From: Planctomycetota bacterium
GTDB taxonomy: Bacteria; Planctomycetota; SZUA-567
Length of the DNA: 40,449 bases
Reading direction: 5' to 3'
Assembly: GCA_031289115.1 (NCBI GenBank)
Contig: JAITQC010000155.1
Location: 1 to 40,449, forward strand
The notes under the pieces are model-generated. The model was not told the DNA's origin and did not search any database. It worked only from the letters and a program-made list of their open reading frames with translations. This document shows positions 24,305-32,314 of the stretch, one piece after another. Position numbers and translations under genes: made by a program. Numbering within the stretch: position 1 is the first letter of the stretch; each line of letters begins with the position of its first letter.

Positions 24305-25177
24305 TTGCCGGAATTACGAATTGGCTTGCCCAAGGGCAGTTTACAGGAATCAACTTTCAGCCTCCTCCGGCTGGCGGGTTGGGATTTTAACGTTTCCAGC
24401 CGCAGCTATTACCCGACGGTCAATGATCCGGATATTCACGCCATGCTGGCGCGGCCCCAGGAAATGTCCCGTTATGTTGAGCGGGGCGTCATTGACATGG
24501 CAATAACCGGCCTCGACTGGACTCTGGAAAACGAGTCCGATGTGGAGATTGTCGACCGCCTGGTCTACGCCAAGGCGACCCGTAGTCCAGTGCGTTGGGT
24601 CCTGGCGGTTCCTAACGACTCACCTTTCCAGTCTCCCCGCGACTTGGAGGGGAAGATCATTTCCACCGAAATAGTCAACCTCACCCGCCGTTATTTCGAA
24701 AAGCATGGCGTGAAGGTGCGGGTGGACTTTTCCCATGGCGCCACCGAAGTAAAGGTTCCCCACCTTTCCGACGCCATTGTCGACCTTACTGAGACCGGCT
24801 CCAGTCTCTCCGCCAATAACCTGAAAATCATTGATACGGTAACCGAATCGGTGACGGTGACCATTGCCAACCGCGATGCGTTCAAGGACACCTGGAAGCG
24901 CGAGAAGATAAACGCCCTTGTCCTGATGCTTAAGGGAGCGCTGGCGGCCAAGGAAAAGGCCATCCTCAAGCTTAACGTCCCTCGGGACCGCCTGGACGCC
25001 GTTTTGGCGGTACTTCCGAGTCTTCACTCCCCGACGGTAAGCCTGCTTTCGGATGACAAATGGGCGGCGGTCGAGACCATTATCGACAAGAGCCAGACCC
25101 GCACCCTGATTCCGCGCCTGAAAACCATGGGGGCGGAAGGTCTCCTGGAGATGCCGGTGAACATCATCATTCCCTGA
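24305..25177 (+). CDS. hisG: ATP phosphoribosyltransferase, long form
   Basis: Catalyses the first step of histidine synthesis, joining ATP and PRPP. 290 residues, so the long (HisG_L) form with its own regulatory ACT-like C-terminal domain (about 215-290, ending MPVNIIIP); it would not need HisZ. The start is TTG 24305 with GGAG seven bases upstream, reading MPELRIGLPKGSLQEST. The PRPP-binding loop region is DLTETGSSLSANNLK at about 160. No other his genes are in the window, so it is a scattered his gene or an operon of its own behind a strong terminator. Confidence 0.94.
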   Translation: MPELRIGLPKGSLQESTFSLLRLAGWDFNVSSRSYYPTVNDPDIHAMLARPQEMSRYVERGVIDMAITGLDWTLENESDVEIVDRLVYAKATRSPVRWVLAVPNDSPFQSPRDLEGKIISTEIVNLTRRYFEKHGVKVRVDFSHGATEVKVPHLSDAIVDLTETGSSLSANNLKIIDTVTESVTVTIANRDAFKDTWKREKINALVLMLKGALAAKEKAILKLNVPRDRLDAVLAVLPSLHSPTVSLLSDDKWAAVETIIDKSQTRTLIPRLKTMGAEGLLEMPVNIIIP

Positions 25178-25251
25178 GTGGAATAATTGGCGTGCTTGTC
25201 ATAATGAGCCGCCACTGGAGAAACGACCTGTTTTTTCGGAGGTATTTACCC

Positions 25252-25554
25252 TTGAAAAAATGTCATCATTGCGGTGAACCCTGGAGGGAAGCGGGTTCGC
25301 CGGGTTCCCGTGAAGATTGTTTGAAGTGTGGTTATGCCCTGCACGCCTGCGGCAATTGCCGTTTTTACGACAAGGACGCTCTGGAATGGTGCCGCGAACC
25401 CATGGCTAGACAAGAAAAGCCCTTCGATCCGGTAAAATTCAACTCCTGCTCCTGGTTTCTCTTCCTCGACCCCGAGGAGGTGAACAGTGATTTGGAAAAA
25501 TCGAAAAGCGCCAGAATCGCCTTAGAGAAATTGTTTAACAGCCAAATGCGGTGA
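25252..25554 (+). CDS. Small Cys-rich zinc-ribbon-like protein
   Basis: 100 residues. The likely start is TTG 25252 because GGAGG lies eight bases upstream; the ATG at 25204 has no such site and the track start at 25060 lies deep inside hisG. Cys pairs KKCHHCGEPW, CLKCGYA and CGNCRFYD and later single Cys (EWCREP, NSCSWF) suggest a zinc-binding fold. The CGNCRFY...WCREP...CSWF spacing recurs in small uncharacterised proteins. The C-terminal 30 residues are helical. Function unknown. Confidence 0.65.
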   Translation: MKKCHHCGEPWREAGSPGSREDCLKCGYALHACGNCRFYDKDALEWCREPMARQEKPFDPVKFNSCSWFLFLDPEEVNSDLEKSKSARIALEKLFNSQMR

Positions 25555-25630
25555 GGGAGGGCCGGCCTGGCGGGAAGTTTTCCTAACCAGGAGCGGCATT
25601 CAGGACTTTCGGTTGATCCCCAGCCGGAGA

Positions 25631-25664
25631 GTCCCGGGGTAACGTTTTTCAGCCAACCCGGGGA
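25631..25664 (+). promoter_or_regulatory. Hairpin in the leader of yebC
   Basis: GTCCCGGGGT and ACCCGGGGAC can pair at nine of ten positions around a 15-base loop. There is no adjacent T run after the stem, so it is not a clear terminator; it could be an RNA structure in the 160-base gap before yebC. Confidence 0.25.
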
Positions 25665-25717
25665 CGCAACGCCGCCAGAGGATTGTTACCGGGTCTCTGT
25701 TTTGTACAGGGGGGTTT

Positions 25718-26470
25718 ATGGCAGGCCATAGTCATTGGGCGAATATCCAACACAAGAAAGCCTTCAACGACAAGAAAAAAGGCAAGGTCCTCTCCAAGCT
25801 TATTAAGCTTGTCTACACCGCCGTCCGGGAAGGCGGTTCTGGTAAACCGGAGGACAACCCGCGTCTCAGGCTTATCATCGACAAATGCCGCCTAGCCAAT
25901 ATGCCCAAGGACAATATCAAGCGGGCTATCGAAAAGGCGGTTGGGGGTACCGCGGGTTATGAACCCATGATTTTTGAGGGTTACGCCCAGGACGGGGTGG
26001 CGGTGGTGGTGGAGTGCCTGACTGACAACCCCCAGCGCACCGGTCCGGAGATACGCTATATTTTCGACCGGGCTGGCGCCAAAATGGGTAAGCAAGGCTC
26101 GGTTCTCCACATGTTCCAGCGTAAAGCTGTTTTCCAAGTCGACAAAAGCCTGGCCGACGAGGAAAAGTTGATGGACATCGCCCTGGATGCAGGGGCGGAG
26201 GATGTGGTGGAGCAGGACATATTTTTCGAGATATACAGCGACCCCAACTCTTATATCGGGGTGAGCGATGCTCTGGAGAAGGCCGGAATCAAGCCCCAGT
26301 TTTCCGAGGTGCAGATGATTCCCGCCAACCGTATCGAGGTTGGTCTGGAAGCGGCACAGAAGATTTCCCGCCTGATGGACGCGCTGGAGGAAAACGACGA
26401 TGTCCAGAACGTCTACGCTAATTTCGATGTGTCAGCTGAGGCGGCGGCGAAATTGGCAGCCGAGGTCTAG
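25718..26470 (+). CDS. yebC: YebC/PmpR-family protein
   Basis: 250 residues, the usual size. The start MAGHSHWANIQHKKAFNDKKKG is diagnostic of the family, followed by NPRLRLIIDKCRLANMPKDNIKRAIEKAVGG. YebC-type proteins were described as transcription regulators and more recently as helping ribosomes through proline-rich stretches. The first gene in this window, among others, encodes poly-Pro runs that would need such help, which is an aside rather than evidence. GGGGGG lies just before ATG. The stop is 3 bases before the next ATG, indicating an operon with the SpoU methyltransferase. Confidence 0.95.
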   Translation: MAGHSHWANIQHKKAFNDKKKGKVLSKLIKLVYTAVREGGSGKPEDNPRLRLIIDKCRLANMPKDNIKRAIEKAVGGTAGYEPMIFEGYAQDGVAVVVECLTDNPQRTGPEIRYIFDRAGAKMGKQGSVLHMFQRKAVFQVDKSLADEEKLMDIALDAGAEDVVEQDIFFEIYSDPNSYIGVSDALEKAGIKPQFSEVQMIPANRIEVGLEAAQKISRLMDALEENDDVQNVYANFDVSAEAAAKLAAEV

Positions 26471-26473
26471 TCA

Positions 26474-27361
26474 ATGGCGGTAATGAATGGGGATAATCTG
26501 CCAGAGGGCGTGCGGCGGATAGCCAGTCGCGCTAATCAGCGTCTCCGGGAATGGGCTAGTCTAAAAAATGTCGCGGAACGTAACGCCCTCGGCCTGACTT
26601 TGGCCGAGGGCGTACGCTTGGTGGCCGAGGGCCTGGCGCCACTGCCTCCGGGTGGCTACCGGCCCGCCGCCTTGTTTTACGCCGATGCCGCGAGCGAGCG
26701 TCCGGAGCTTCCCGGCTTTCTCGCCCAAGCGAGAACGGCGGGGATCGACTGTTACAGTCTTAGTGACGACTGTTTCTCCAAGCTGTCTGGTTTGGGCGGA
26801 ACGGAGGGGATAGCCCTTCTTATGCGCCTCCCTCCCGCCAGCCGGGTTTTTCCCCTGGCCCTGACCGACCCGGGCGCCTGTTGGTTACTGGCGGCGGGCG
26901 TGCAGGATCCCGGTAACGCTGGAGCTTTGGCTCGTACCGCCTTGGCGGCGGGCGCCGACGGTTGCCTTTTTCTTGACGGTGCTGACCCTAGCTCGCCAAA
27001 ATTTCTTCGCGGCAGCATGGGAGCGGCTTTTCACCTGCCTTGCCCCCAGCTTCCCCAAGCGGTTTTTCTCCACCACTGGTGCGAAATGTCTACGCCTCCC
27101 CGGCTTCTTGCCGCCACTCCTTCAGCCGCCGCCAACCCCTTAAGCCATAATTTCCGCCAAGTTGATTACCATCCCCCCCTGGTTATCATGGTGGGCGGGG
27201 AAAGCGGTTTGACTAGTGAGCTTCTCGTCCTGGCTAGCGAAGAACTGCATATACCGCTGCGGGCGGGGGTGGAAAGCCTGAATTTGGCAGTGGCGGCGGG
27301 AATAATCCTGTTTGAGGCGGAGCGAAGCTGGTCGGGTGAAACTGGTAATCCGTTAAGTTAA
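26474..27361 (+). CDS. SpoU/TrmH-family RNA 2'-O-methyltransferase
   Basis: 295 residues. An N-terminal substrate-binding part (ANQRLREWASLK, LAEGVRLVAEGL) resembles RlmB/TsnR-type enzymes. The C-terminal SPOUT domain has motif 1 as GVQDPGNAGALARTALAAGADG, motif 2 as IMVGGESGLTSEL and motif 3 as HIPLRAGVESLNLAVAAGIILFEAER, the trefoil-knot SAM site. The target RNA base cannot be read from sequence. Ribose methylation of rRNA is most likely, for example a 23S site as in RlmB or RlmH-like TsnR enzymes. It lies at the left edge of the A+T-rich island and appears intact. Confidence 0.85.
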   Translation: MAVMNGDNLPEGVRRIASRANQRLREWASLKNVAERNALGLTLAEGVRLVAEGLAPLPPGGYRPAALFYADAASERPELPGFLAQARTAGIDCYSLSDDCFSKLSGLGGTEGIALLMRLPPASRVFPLALTDPGACWLLAAGVQDPGNAGALARTALAAGADGCLFLDGADPSSPKFLRGSMGAAFHLPCPQLPQAVFLHHWCEMSTPPRLLAATPSAAANPLSHNFRQVDYHPPLVIMVGGESGLTSELLVLASEELHIPLRAGVESLNLAVAAGIILFEAERSWSGETGNPLS

Positions 27362-27374
27362 TAGTATGGGGTAG

Positions 27375-27682
27375 CGCGAAAGTTACTTCCGCAAAGCGGA
27401 GGATTACGACTGGAAGCACCTTAACGCCCTGAACGATTACAACGAAGCGGAGAAATATCTGTGCGGCGTGTTTCAGAAGCGATTTGACCCGAGTAGTATC
27501 CCCGCCGCCAAGTGGCGGCAGGAGCGCGAAACGCACGTGCGGGAAAAGGGCGGGCTGAATATCGAATACGCCATTTGAAAGACCGCATCGCCGAGGTTGA
27601 ACGTTTCAGAAAGTACGCCGAGGACGTGCAGAGAGTGATTAGCCTGTCGCAGAAAAAGCAAATTCTCGAAATAGATTTATAG
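27375..27682 (+). pseudogene. C-terminal remnant of a mobilisation relaxase-like gene
   Basis: Open frame 27375-27578 reads SYFRKAEDYDWKHLNALNDY, then AEKYLCGVFQKRFDPS and AAKWRQERETH, ending at TGA. The frame at 27575 continues as LKDRIAEVERFRKYAEDVQRV to a stop at 27682. Together they give the LKxxIxEVExxRxxxxxVxR tail that I associate with MobA-type relaxases of conjugative or mobilisable elements. There is no start codon with a ribosome site and there is one frameshift. It is not in the ORF track as a gene. It marks the left side of the acquired island. The family call is from memory. Confidence 0.4.
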
Positions 27683-27777
27683 GGATTTATAGTAGTATAC
27701 ACGGAGATGGCTTTGGCGATTAGATGTATGCGAAGAGCGCATAGCACTCCCCGGGTAGACTATATTTTTCTGATGGT

Positions 27778-28476
27778 CTAAGTGTTCAAGTAACCATCAT
27801 CATCGTGATACTTCTTCATTCCATCAAGCAACCCTGTCAAGAACCCATAAGTTTGGTTTCTGATTTCGATCAAATCCTCAAGCGAATAATCCCGACCGCA
27901 CTCGGAAAACGATAAAGTTCCATGTGCAAGCAAATTGCGTTTAGTTTTTACGTCGCTTAGTCGCTCACCGCCTTTGCATGTACGGTCTGGCTTAAAACCA
28001 ATTCCGTGATTATTGCAAACTTGCCGAATCTCTTCAGCATCTAAATTCCCGCTGATATGTAGCGCCTCTCGGTTAAGCTCAATAATTTCGCCCGTCAATA
28101 TTGAATTGACAATTTCCAATGCCTTGTCCTTGTAAGAGACATAATGAGCCATTTGGTCATAGACTTGTTTAAACTTGTAAGAGAACCAAATATCTTGAAT
28201 CTCTTTCCGAACGGTCGAGTAAGTCGCGCCATTGGCTTTTAACTTGTCGTAGATTTCTTCAATACCGTTACGCACGGTCGATTCGACGAGGTTGTAAATC
28301 ATAAGCAAGGCATTGGCTTTCAAAATTTTCAGGAAGTCGTCTTGCCTATACTTCTTGGCTGGCTCAACGGAACTCCCGAAAGATTGGGTTAATTCTTTGT
28401 CCAGTTGCCCGAGCGCATCGTAGTACAAATCAATTTCAGCAACGCGATTTGTATATGTGTCATGAGTTAACTGCAT
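27778..28476 (-). CDS. MAE_28990/MAE_18760-type HEPN nuclease
   Basis: 232 residues from ATG 28476, preceded by AAAGGAA; the track start at 28500 is 8 codons earlier. The helical protein has LLMIYNLVESTVRNGIEEIYD (about 57-77) and the HEPN catalytic motif RxxxxH as R180-NLLA-H185 in VKTKRNLLAHGT. This matches the MAE_28990/MAE_18760-like HEPN family, predicted RNases that occur with restriction-modification genes. Its start overlaps the DUF262 gene's end by 17 bases, so it is the last gene of a coupled three-gene operon. Predicted role: the RNA-cutting toxic effector of the operon, an inference from HEPN proteins in general. Confidence 0.8.
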   Translation of the reverse strand: MQLTHDTYTNRVAEIDLYYDALGQLDKELTQSFGSSVEPAKKYRQDDFLKILKANALLMIYNLVESTVRNGIEEIYDKLKANGATYSTVRKEIQDIWFSYKFKQVYDQMAHYVSYKDKALEIVNSILTGEIIELNREALHISGNLDAEEIRQVCNNHGIGFKPDRTCKGGERLSDVKTKRNLLAHGTLSFSECGRDYSLEDLIEIRNQTYGFLTGLLDGMKKYHDDDGYLNT

Positions 28477-29560
28477 CCGTGCGTTCCTTTCCGAATACAA
28501 GCATATCTTTCACATATTCTATCCGCCCTATTACGCGGCTTTTATTATTGCTTGCATGGGTAGTGGTATGATACTTAAAACGCTTACCATATTTTGTGCT
28601 AATATCAGACCAATTGGTAGGGACAGCAGGAGTCAAATCATTTTTCTCCCTCAATGCCAATGCCACACCCACCGCTATCGCTTCAAAGCGCGCACGAGGT
28701 ACGAATTTGCCGTTAGCGCTTCGCCTGAACCCATTAGGGAAATACTTGTCAACAAAGTCAAGCATCGCGTCAAACTCAGCTTCGAAAGCCTCCTTATCAA
28801 ACTGGTTTTTATGACTCTCAACAAAATCGTCCAAGAATTCACTTACTTCGTGTTCAAATGCCTGATAATTGTTGGTATACGCGAAGAAACGCGTTATCAA
28901 TTCAATATCTTCGTAGCGTTTTTTGGAGTCAACGCTAATCGGACACAACTTCTCAAAAAGGGACTTCTTTGAACACTTGGTCATAAATAGCATAAACTCG
29001 CCGGTGTATGCCCCTCGCCTTATTTCAGTTGGCTTCAAATCCAAAGCTGACGAATTGATTCTGTTAAAAATCTCCGCCCTTACTTCAAGTGATGTCCCTT
29101 CCTCCAATACAATGATACGCAAGGTGGTTTTGCTAAATTTGCGTTGGATAGGTGGCGGGAGCTTAGCGAACGTAAAACCGTTTAGTTTTGTGAGTTTTTT
29201 TAAGCCCGACAATACTAAATCGTTACTCAAAAATGCCTCCAATGTAGATATCCGTTGCGCCCCGTCAACAATGTCACAACGTCCATCGTCATTGTCGGAG
29301 AAAAACATAAACGGAATCGGATAACCAAGCAGTATGGACTCAACAAACCGACATCTGCGAGCATCGTCCCAAACAAAATTTCTTTGATAATCAGGGTTGA
29401 TGAAGTACTCCCCAGCCATAAACTGTGCGACCAAAAAATCTATGGCGTAGTCGCGGGTATTATAGTCAACTTCACGGCGCAAGTCCTTAATTTGATTGGT
29501 TATGCTAACGTTTTTGCTGGTTGCGATAGCGTTTGTGCCTGTTATTTTGTTATTGCTCAT
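28460..29560 (-). CDS. DUF262-domain protein (GmrS/ParB-like), lacking an HNH domain
   Basis: 366 residues. The DUF262 motifs are NPDYQRNFVWDDARRCRFVES (about 55-75), IVDGAQRISTLEAFLSN (about 96-112) and FNRINSSALDLKPTEIRRGAY (about 166-186). DUF262 is the N-terminal nucleotide-binding/hydrolysing half of type IV enzymes such as GmrSD. Here the DUF1524 HNH nuclease half is absent and the C-terminal part is a helical region. GGAGG lies eight bases before ATG 29560, inside the end of the methyltransferase gene (11-base overlap). Likely a sensor or regulator NTPase for the neighbouring methyltransferase and HEPN protein; inferred from the operon. Confidence 0.82.
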   Translation of the reverse strand: MSNNKITGTNAIATSKNVSITNQIKDLRREVDYNTRDYAIDFLVAQFMAGEYFINPDYQRNFVWDDARRCRFVESILLGYPIPFMFFSDNDDGRCDIVDGAQRISTLEAFLSNDLVLSGLKKLTKLNGFTFAKLPPPIQRKFSKTTLRIIVLEEGTSLEVRAEIFNRINSSALDLKPTEIRRGAYTGEFMLFMTKCSKKSLFEKLCPISVDSKKRYEDIELITRFFAYTNNYQAFEHEVSEFLDDFVESHKNQFDKEAFEAEFDAMLDFVDKYFPNGFRRSANGKFVPRARFEAIAVGVALALREKNDLTPAVPTNWSDISTKYGKRFKYHTTTHASNNKSRVIGRIEYVKDMLVFGKERTDAVNS

Positions 29561-30644
29561 CGCCGTTTACCTCCGCAATATGATTTAACATACTTTTGCC
29601 AATTGCTCTGCCTAACTCGACAGGAACGGCGTTGCCGATATGCCCTCCGATCTTTCGTCGATTGAACTCCTGCTCAGGGTCAACGAACGCATAGTAAGGC
29701 GGGAACGATTGCAATAATGCCCCCTCACGCAAAGTCAATGCCCTATCCTGCTCAGGGTGTCCAAAACGCCCATTACCGTAGCCATAAAACTGTGTTGTGA
29801 TTGTCGGAGATGGTGAATCCCAGCACATACGCCCGTAAATAGATATATATGATTTGCCGCTACTTTTTTTATGGCATTTCAGTTTTAGATTATCGTCCCA
29901 ATCATGCCAAGTTCCACTGGGAACTGAACTGCGTATTCTGCGCAGATTTGTAGCCGAAAGCCGTGCGGCTGTGTGCAAAAAATCCATTTGATTGTTCACC
30001 CCGGCCGCTATGCGCGGTAAATCTCCAATACTCCCCCTAACAGTAGGATAGTCTTTTTCCTTGTGCAAAGGCTCAATGAGTGTTAAATCACCTAACCTTG
30101 ATGCTAATAACACTAAACGGCTACGGTTCTGAGGCACACCATACTCGGGGCAATAAATTACCTTGTAGTTGGCTTTATAGCCAAGTTGTTTTAGGATGTC
30201 GAGGAAGTCCGCAAACACCTGTTCATCAGCCAACTCAGGTACATTTTCCATTGAAATAATATCCGGTAAAACATGTCTTGCTATATCCGCAAACGAATTG
30301 AGCAGTTTCCATTTGTTGTCGCGCTGCCACTCGTCTTTCTCACGTCCACCATTTTGCTCGCCTTTACGATAACGTTTTGTGTATTTTGAAAATGGCTGAC
30401 AAGGAGCGCAACCGACCAGTATACGCAGTGCGTTTTTGGGATATAATGCCGTCACTTCTTCGGGGCGCAACAAAGAAACATCTGCCGAAACAAACCGGGT
30501 GTTTTGGTTGTTGTGTTCGTAGGCATATCGACAGGAAGCGTCCAAGTCAATACCTGCCACAACATTAAGTCCGGCAAGACGCAACCCATGTGTCAGTCCA
30601 CCGATACCGCAGAATAAATCTACTACTGTTGGCTTTGTTCCCAT
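29550..30644 (-). CDS. dcm: DNA (cytosine-5-)-methyltransferase
   Basis: 364 residues from ATG 30644, where the conserved start MGTKPTVVDLFCGIGGLTHG begins; the track start 24 codons earlier has no support. Motif I is DLFCGIGG, motif IV GCAPCQPFSKYT with the catalytic Cys, motif VI SMENVPEL, motif VIII PQNRSRLVLLASR, motif IX ALTLREGALLQSFP, motif X GGHIGNAVPVELGRAIG. The target-recognition region (about 215-305) is of usual size, so it is a complete solo-type enzyme; the recognised site cannot be read. The next genes are DUF262 and HEPN, not a standard endonuclease. A+T-rich compared with flanking genes, consistent with transfer. The symbol names the family only. Confidence 0.92.
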   Translation of the reverse strand: MGTKPTVVDLFCGIGGLTHGLRLAGLNVVAGIDLDASCRYAYEHNNQNTRFVSADVSLLRPEEVTALYPKNALRILVGCAPCQPFSKYTKRYRKGEQNGGREKDEWQRDNKWKLLNSFADIARHVLPDIISMENVPELADEQVFADFLDILKQLGYKANYKVIYCPEYGVPQNRSRLVLLASRLGDLTLIEPLHKEKDYPTVRGSIGDLPRIAAGVNNQMDFLHTAARLSATNLRRIRSSVPSGTWHDWDDNLKLKCHKKSSGKSYISIYGRMCWDSPSPTITTQFYGYGNGRFGHPEQDRALTLREGALLQSFPPYYAFVDPEQEFNRRKIGGHIGNAVPVELGRAIGKSMLNHIAEVNGDEQ

Positions 30645-30697
30645 CCTATCTATTCCCCTTAGCTCTGTTTTGCGACTTGCAGAGCATTTGACACTTC

Positions 30698-30871
30698 TTA
30701 ATGTCTGTTGCACCACCTTTGCTCCATGTCGAAACGTGATTCCTCGGCCTTGGCGTGGATATAGGCAACATGTTCTGCTGTCATCATACCCTCGGTATCA
30801 CGGCTTATTTCCGTCCTGGCGTCACGAATCCATTTAAAAAAGGACGGTTCGGCGTTTTTACGTTTTTTTAT
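30698..30871 (-). CDS. Small antitoxin-like ORF with a lost start codon
   Basis: 57 codons ending 53 bases before dcm. The sequence SFFKWIRDARTEISRDTEGM and MTAEHVAYIHAKAEE resembles small helical proteins (IRxxRxEIxxETxGMTxxExxxYIxxKAEE) of about 60 residues seen next to toxin genes. AAGGAG lies 11 bases upstream of ATA-AAA-AAA-CGT, which looks like a former ATG changed to ATA. The track joins it to the S8 fragment upstream because the frames happen to run together. It may be a dead gene or start at ATA or a nearby TTG. No toxin partner is visible. Confidence 0.35.
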   Translation of the reverse strand: MKKRKNAEPSFFKWIRDARTEISRDTEGMMTAEHVAYIHAKAEESRFDMEQRWCNRH

Positions 30872-32250
30872 AAGCGACAAACTCCTTGGGCGAAATGGAA
30901 ATTCTGGTCCGGAGCCGATTCGGGAAAAGGGCGACAGATTGTCAACCCGAGCAAGAGTATATTTTCCCATGTTGTGGGCAAACGAACCGGCGGCGAGCGA
31001 GCACACAGAGTCCGTACCCTGGTGTAGTCTGCCAACCGGATGGCTAGTTAGTAAATTTTCCCAGTTCCCGGCATATTTGCCAAGCAAAACAGCAAATTCA
31101 GCCTGAATGGCAGCCAACGCGATGGCAAACTCTGAAAACGCGCACGGGACGCCTACGTTGATGACACTAAGGGAAAGATTCCTGATCTTCACCTCGTTAT
31201 GGTGAAGTCAGACCGCCTCCCGGATGTTTGCGATCAGCTCGTTCTGTTAGGTCTCTTCTTTTTCCTGCTCCGGAAAAACAGCGGCGTTAAAAATCTTCAC
31301 CCCGCTGTGGCCGATTCAGTTTGCCGGTTCGCACTGGTTGCCGCACACGACAATTCTGGAAACAAACGTGCCATGCTTTTGGGAAAAGACATCGGCTGCT
31401 AAGGCGACCTCCGCCCACCGTGAAGCCACGGTTTTAGTAGTTCGATCGGAGCAATGCCGAATGCAGTACCCCTACCATCGCGTACTTCCTACTAGGAGCG
31501 GAATGCATCATAGAAAACGCTGTCCTCTACTTGGACTATATCCTGGGAAAGCTTGTACCTAGGCATGGGCTCAACAGAGTAGAAAGCTGAGAAAATATCA
31601 TCGCGCTCAATAGTTTGAAGCGCAGCCAGCGAAAATCCGTGCAATTTGTAAATGTGCAAATACTCGCTGTACCGGGTTTTTTTAAAGGCAATGCGGTGTC
31701 TCCGGAGGTACAACTCGAAATTTTCGGCAATAGCGGTATCTAGGTCATGATCATTGAAATTGATCAGTCTCACCTTCACATTAGTTTTCTCTTCGTTTAT
31801 GGCGACATAGGGAGTAAAGGGGCTAAGCTTCTCCAGGCAAGAGATCGCTCTTGGAAACGCTTCGGGTCTTCGTAGCCGGTCACCCACCTCATTCGCATCG
31901 GCGGTATCACATATTTTAACCAACAACTCAGTGTCGCCGTAAAGCCCAATAATGTTATTTTTCTGGGGAAACTGGAACAGGGACACTATGTCATGGCGCC
32001 GCGAATTGGCCGTCGCATCTTCACAAATCTTCGCCTTGAACACCACGGGAATGATCGACTGCGTTGTAAGCATTTTCTCAATTAGCGGCGTGACCGTGGC
32101 AAAATCCGCGGCAAGTTTTTCCGCCCTTAAGAACAAATCCTCCCCTTGTAATACCCAAGGCGGAATTATCTGCCTTCCCACTCCTTTGGTCCGCCGCGTA
32201 TCATTCTGGTGGGGCTGGGACATCTTGATAGGCAACCGGTCTTTTCGCAT
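30872..32250 (-). pseudogene. Decayed S8 (subtilisin-type) peptidase
   Basis: It starts at ATG 32250 with GGAGG. About 252 codons down to 31492 form the N-terminal part typical of a large S8 peptidase family (LPIKMSQPHQN..., VKVRLINFNDHDLDTAIAENFE). Past the stop, other frames continue the catalytic domain: VGVLHSALL (family form VGVLDSGI, so the catalytic Asp is changed to His), HGTFVSRIVVCGN with the catalytic His, GVKIFNAAVFPEQEKEE, then VKIRNLSLSVINVG, LLGKYAGNWEN with the oxyanion Asn, and NLSPFSRIGSGPEF. There are several frameshifts and at least three in-frame stops (two TGA, one TAA). The Ser motif (GTSxAxP) is missing. The usual partner in this family, an AAA ATPase, is not in the window. 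Confidence 0.72.
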
Positions 32251-32314
32251 GGCTTGCCCTCCTGCCTGATGCGACAGTCGTTTCGCTATTCCCTGGATTT
32301 TTCGCGGAGTGATT

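Noticed and set aside
23864-24333. Hydrophobic 121-aa and 128-aa minus ORFs
   Set aside because: They are antisense to the Lys/Ala tail (AAG/GCC codons read as Leu/Phe/Gly) and have no other support.
31199-31562. Plus-strand ORFs of 67 and 74 aa
   Set aside because: The minus strand here reads as the catalytic part of the decayed S8 peptidase, which explains the region better.
27375-32250. Flanking direct repeats (att sites) or a tRNA target for the island
   Set aside because: I compared the sequence around both edges by eye and found no convincing repeat or tRNA end.
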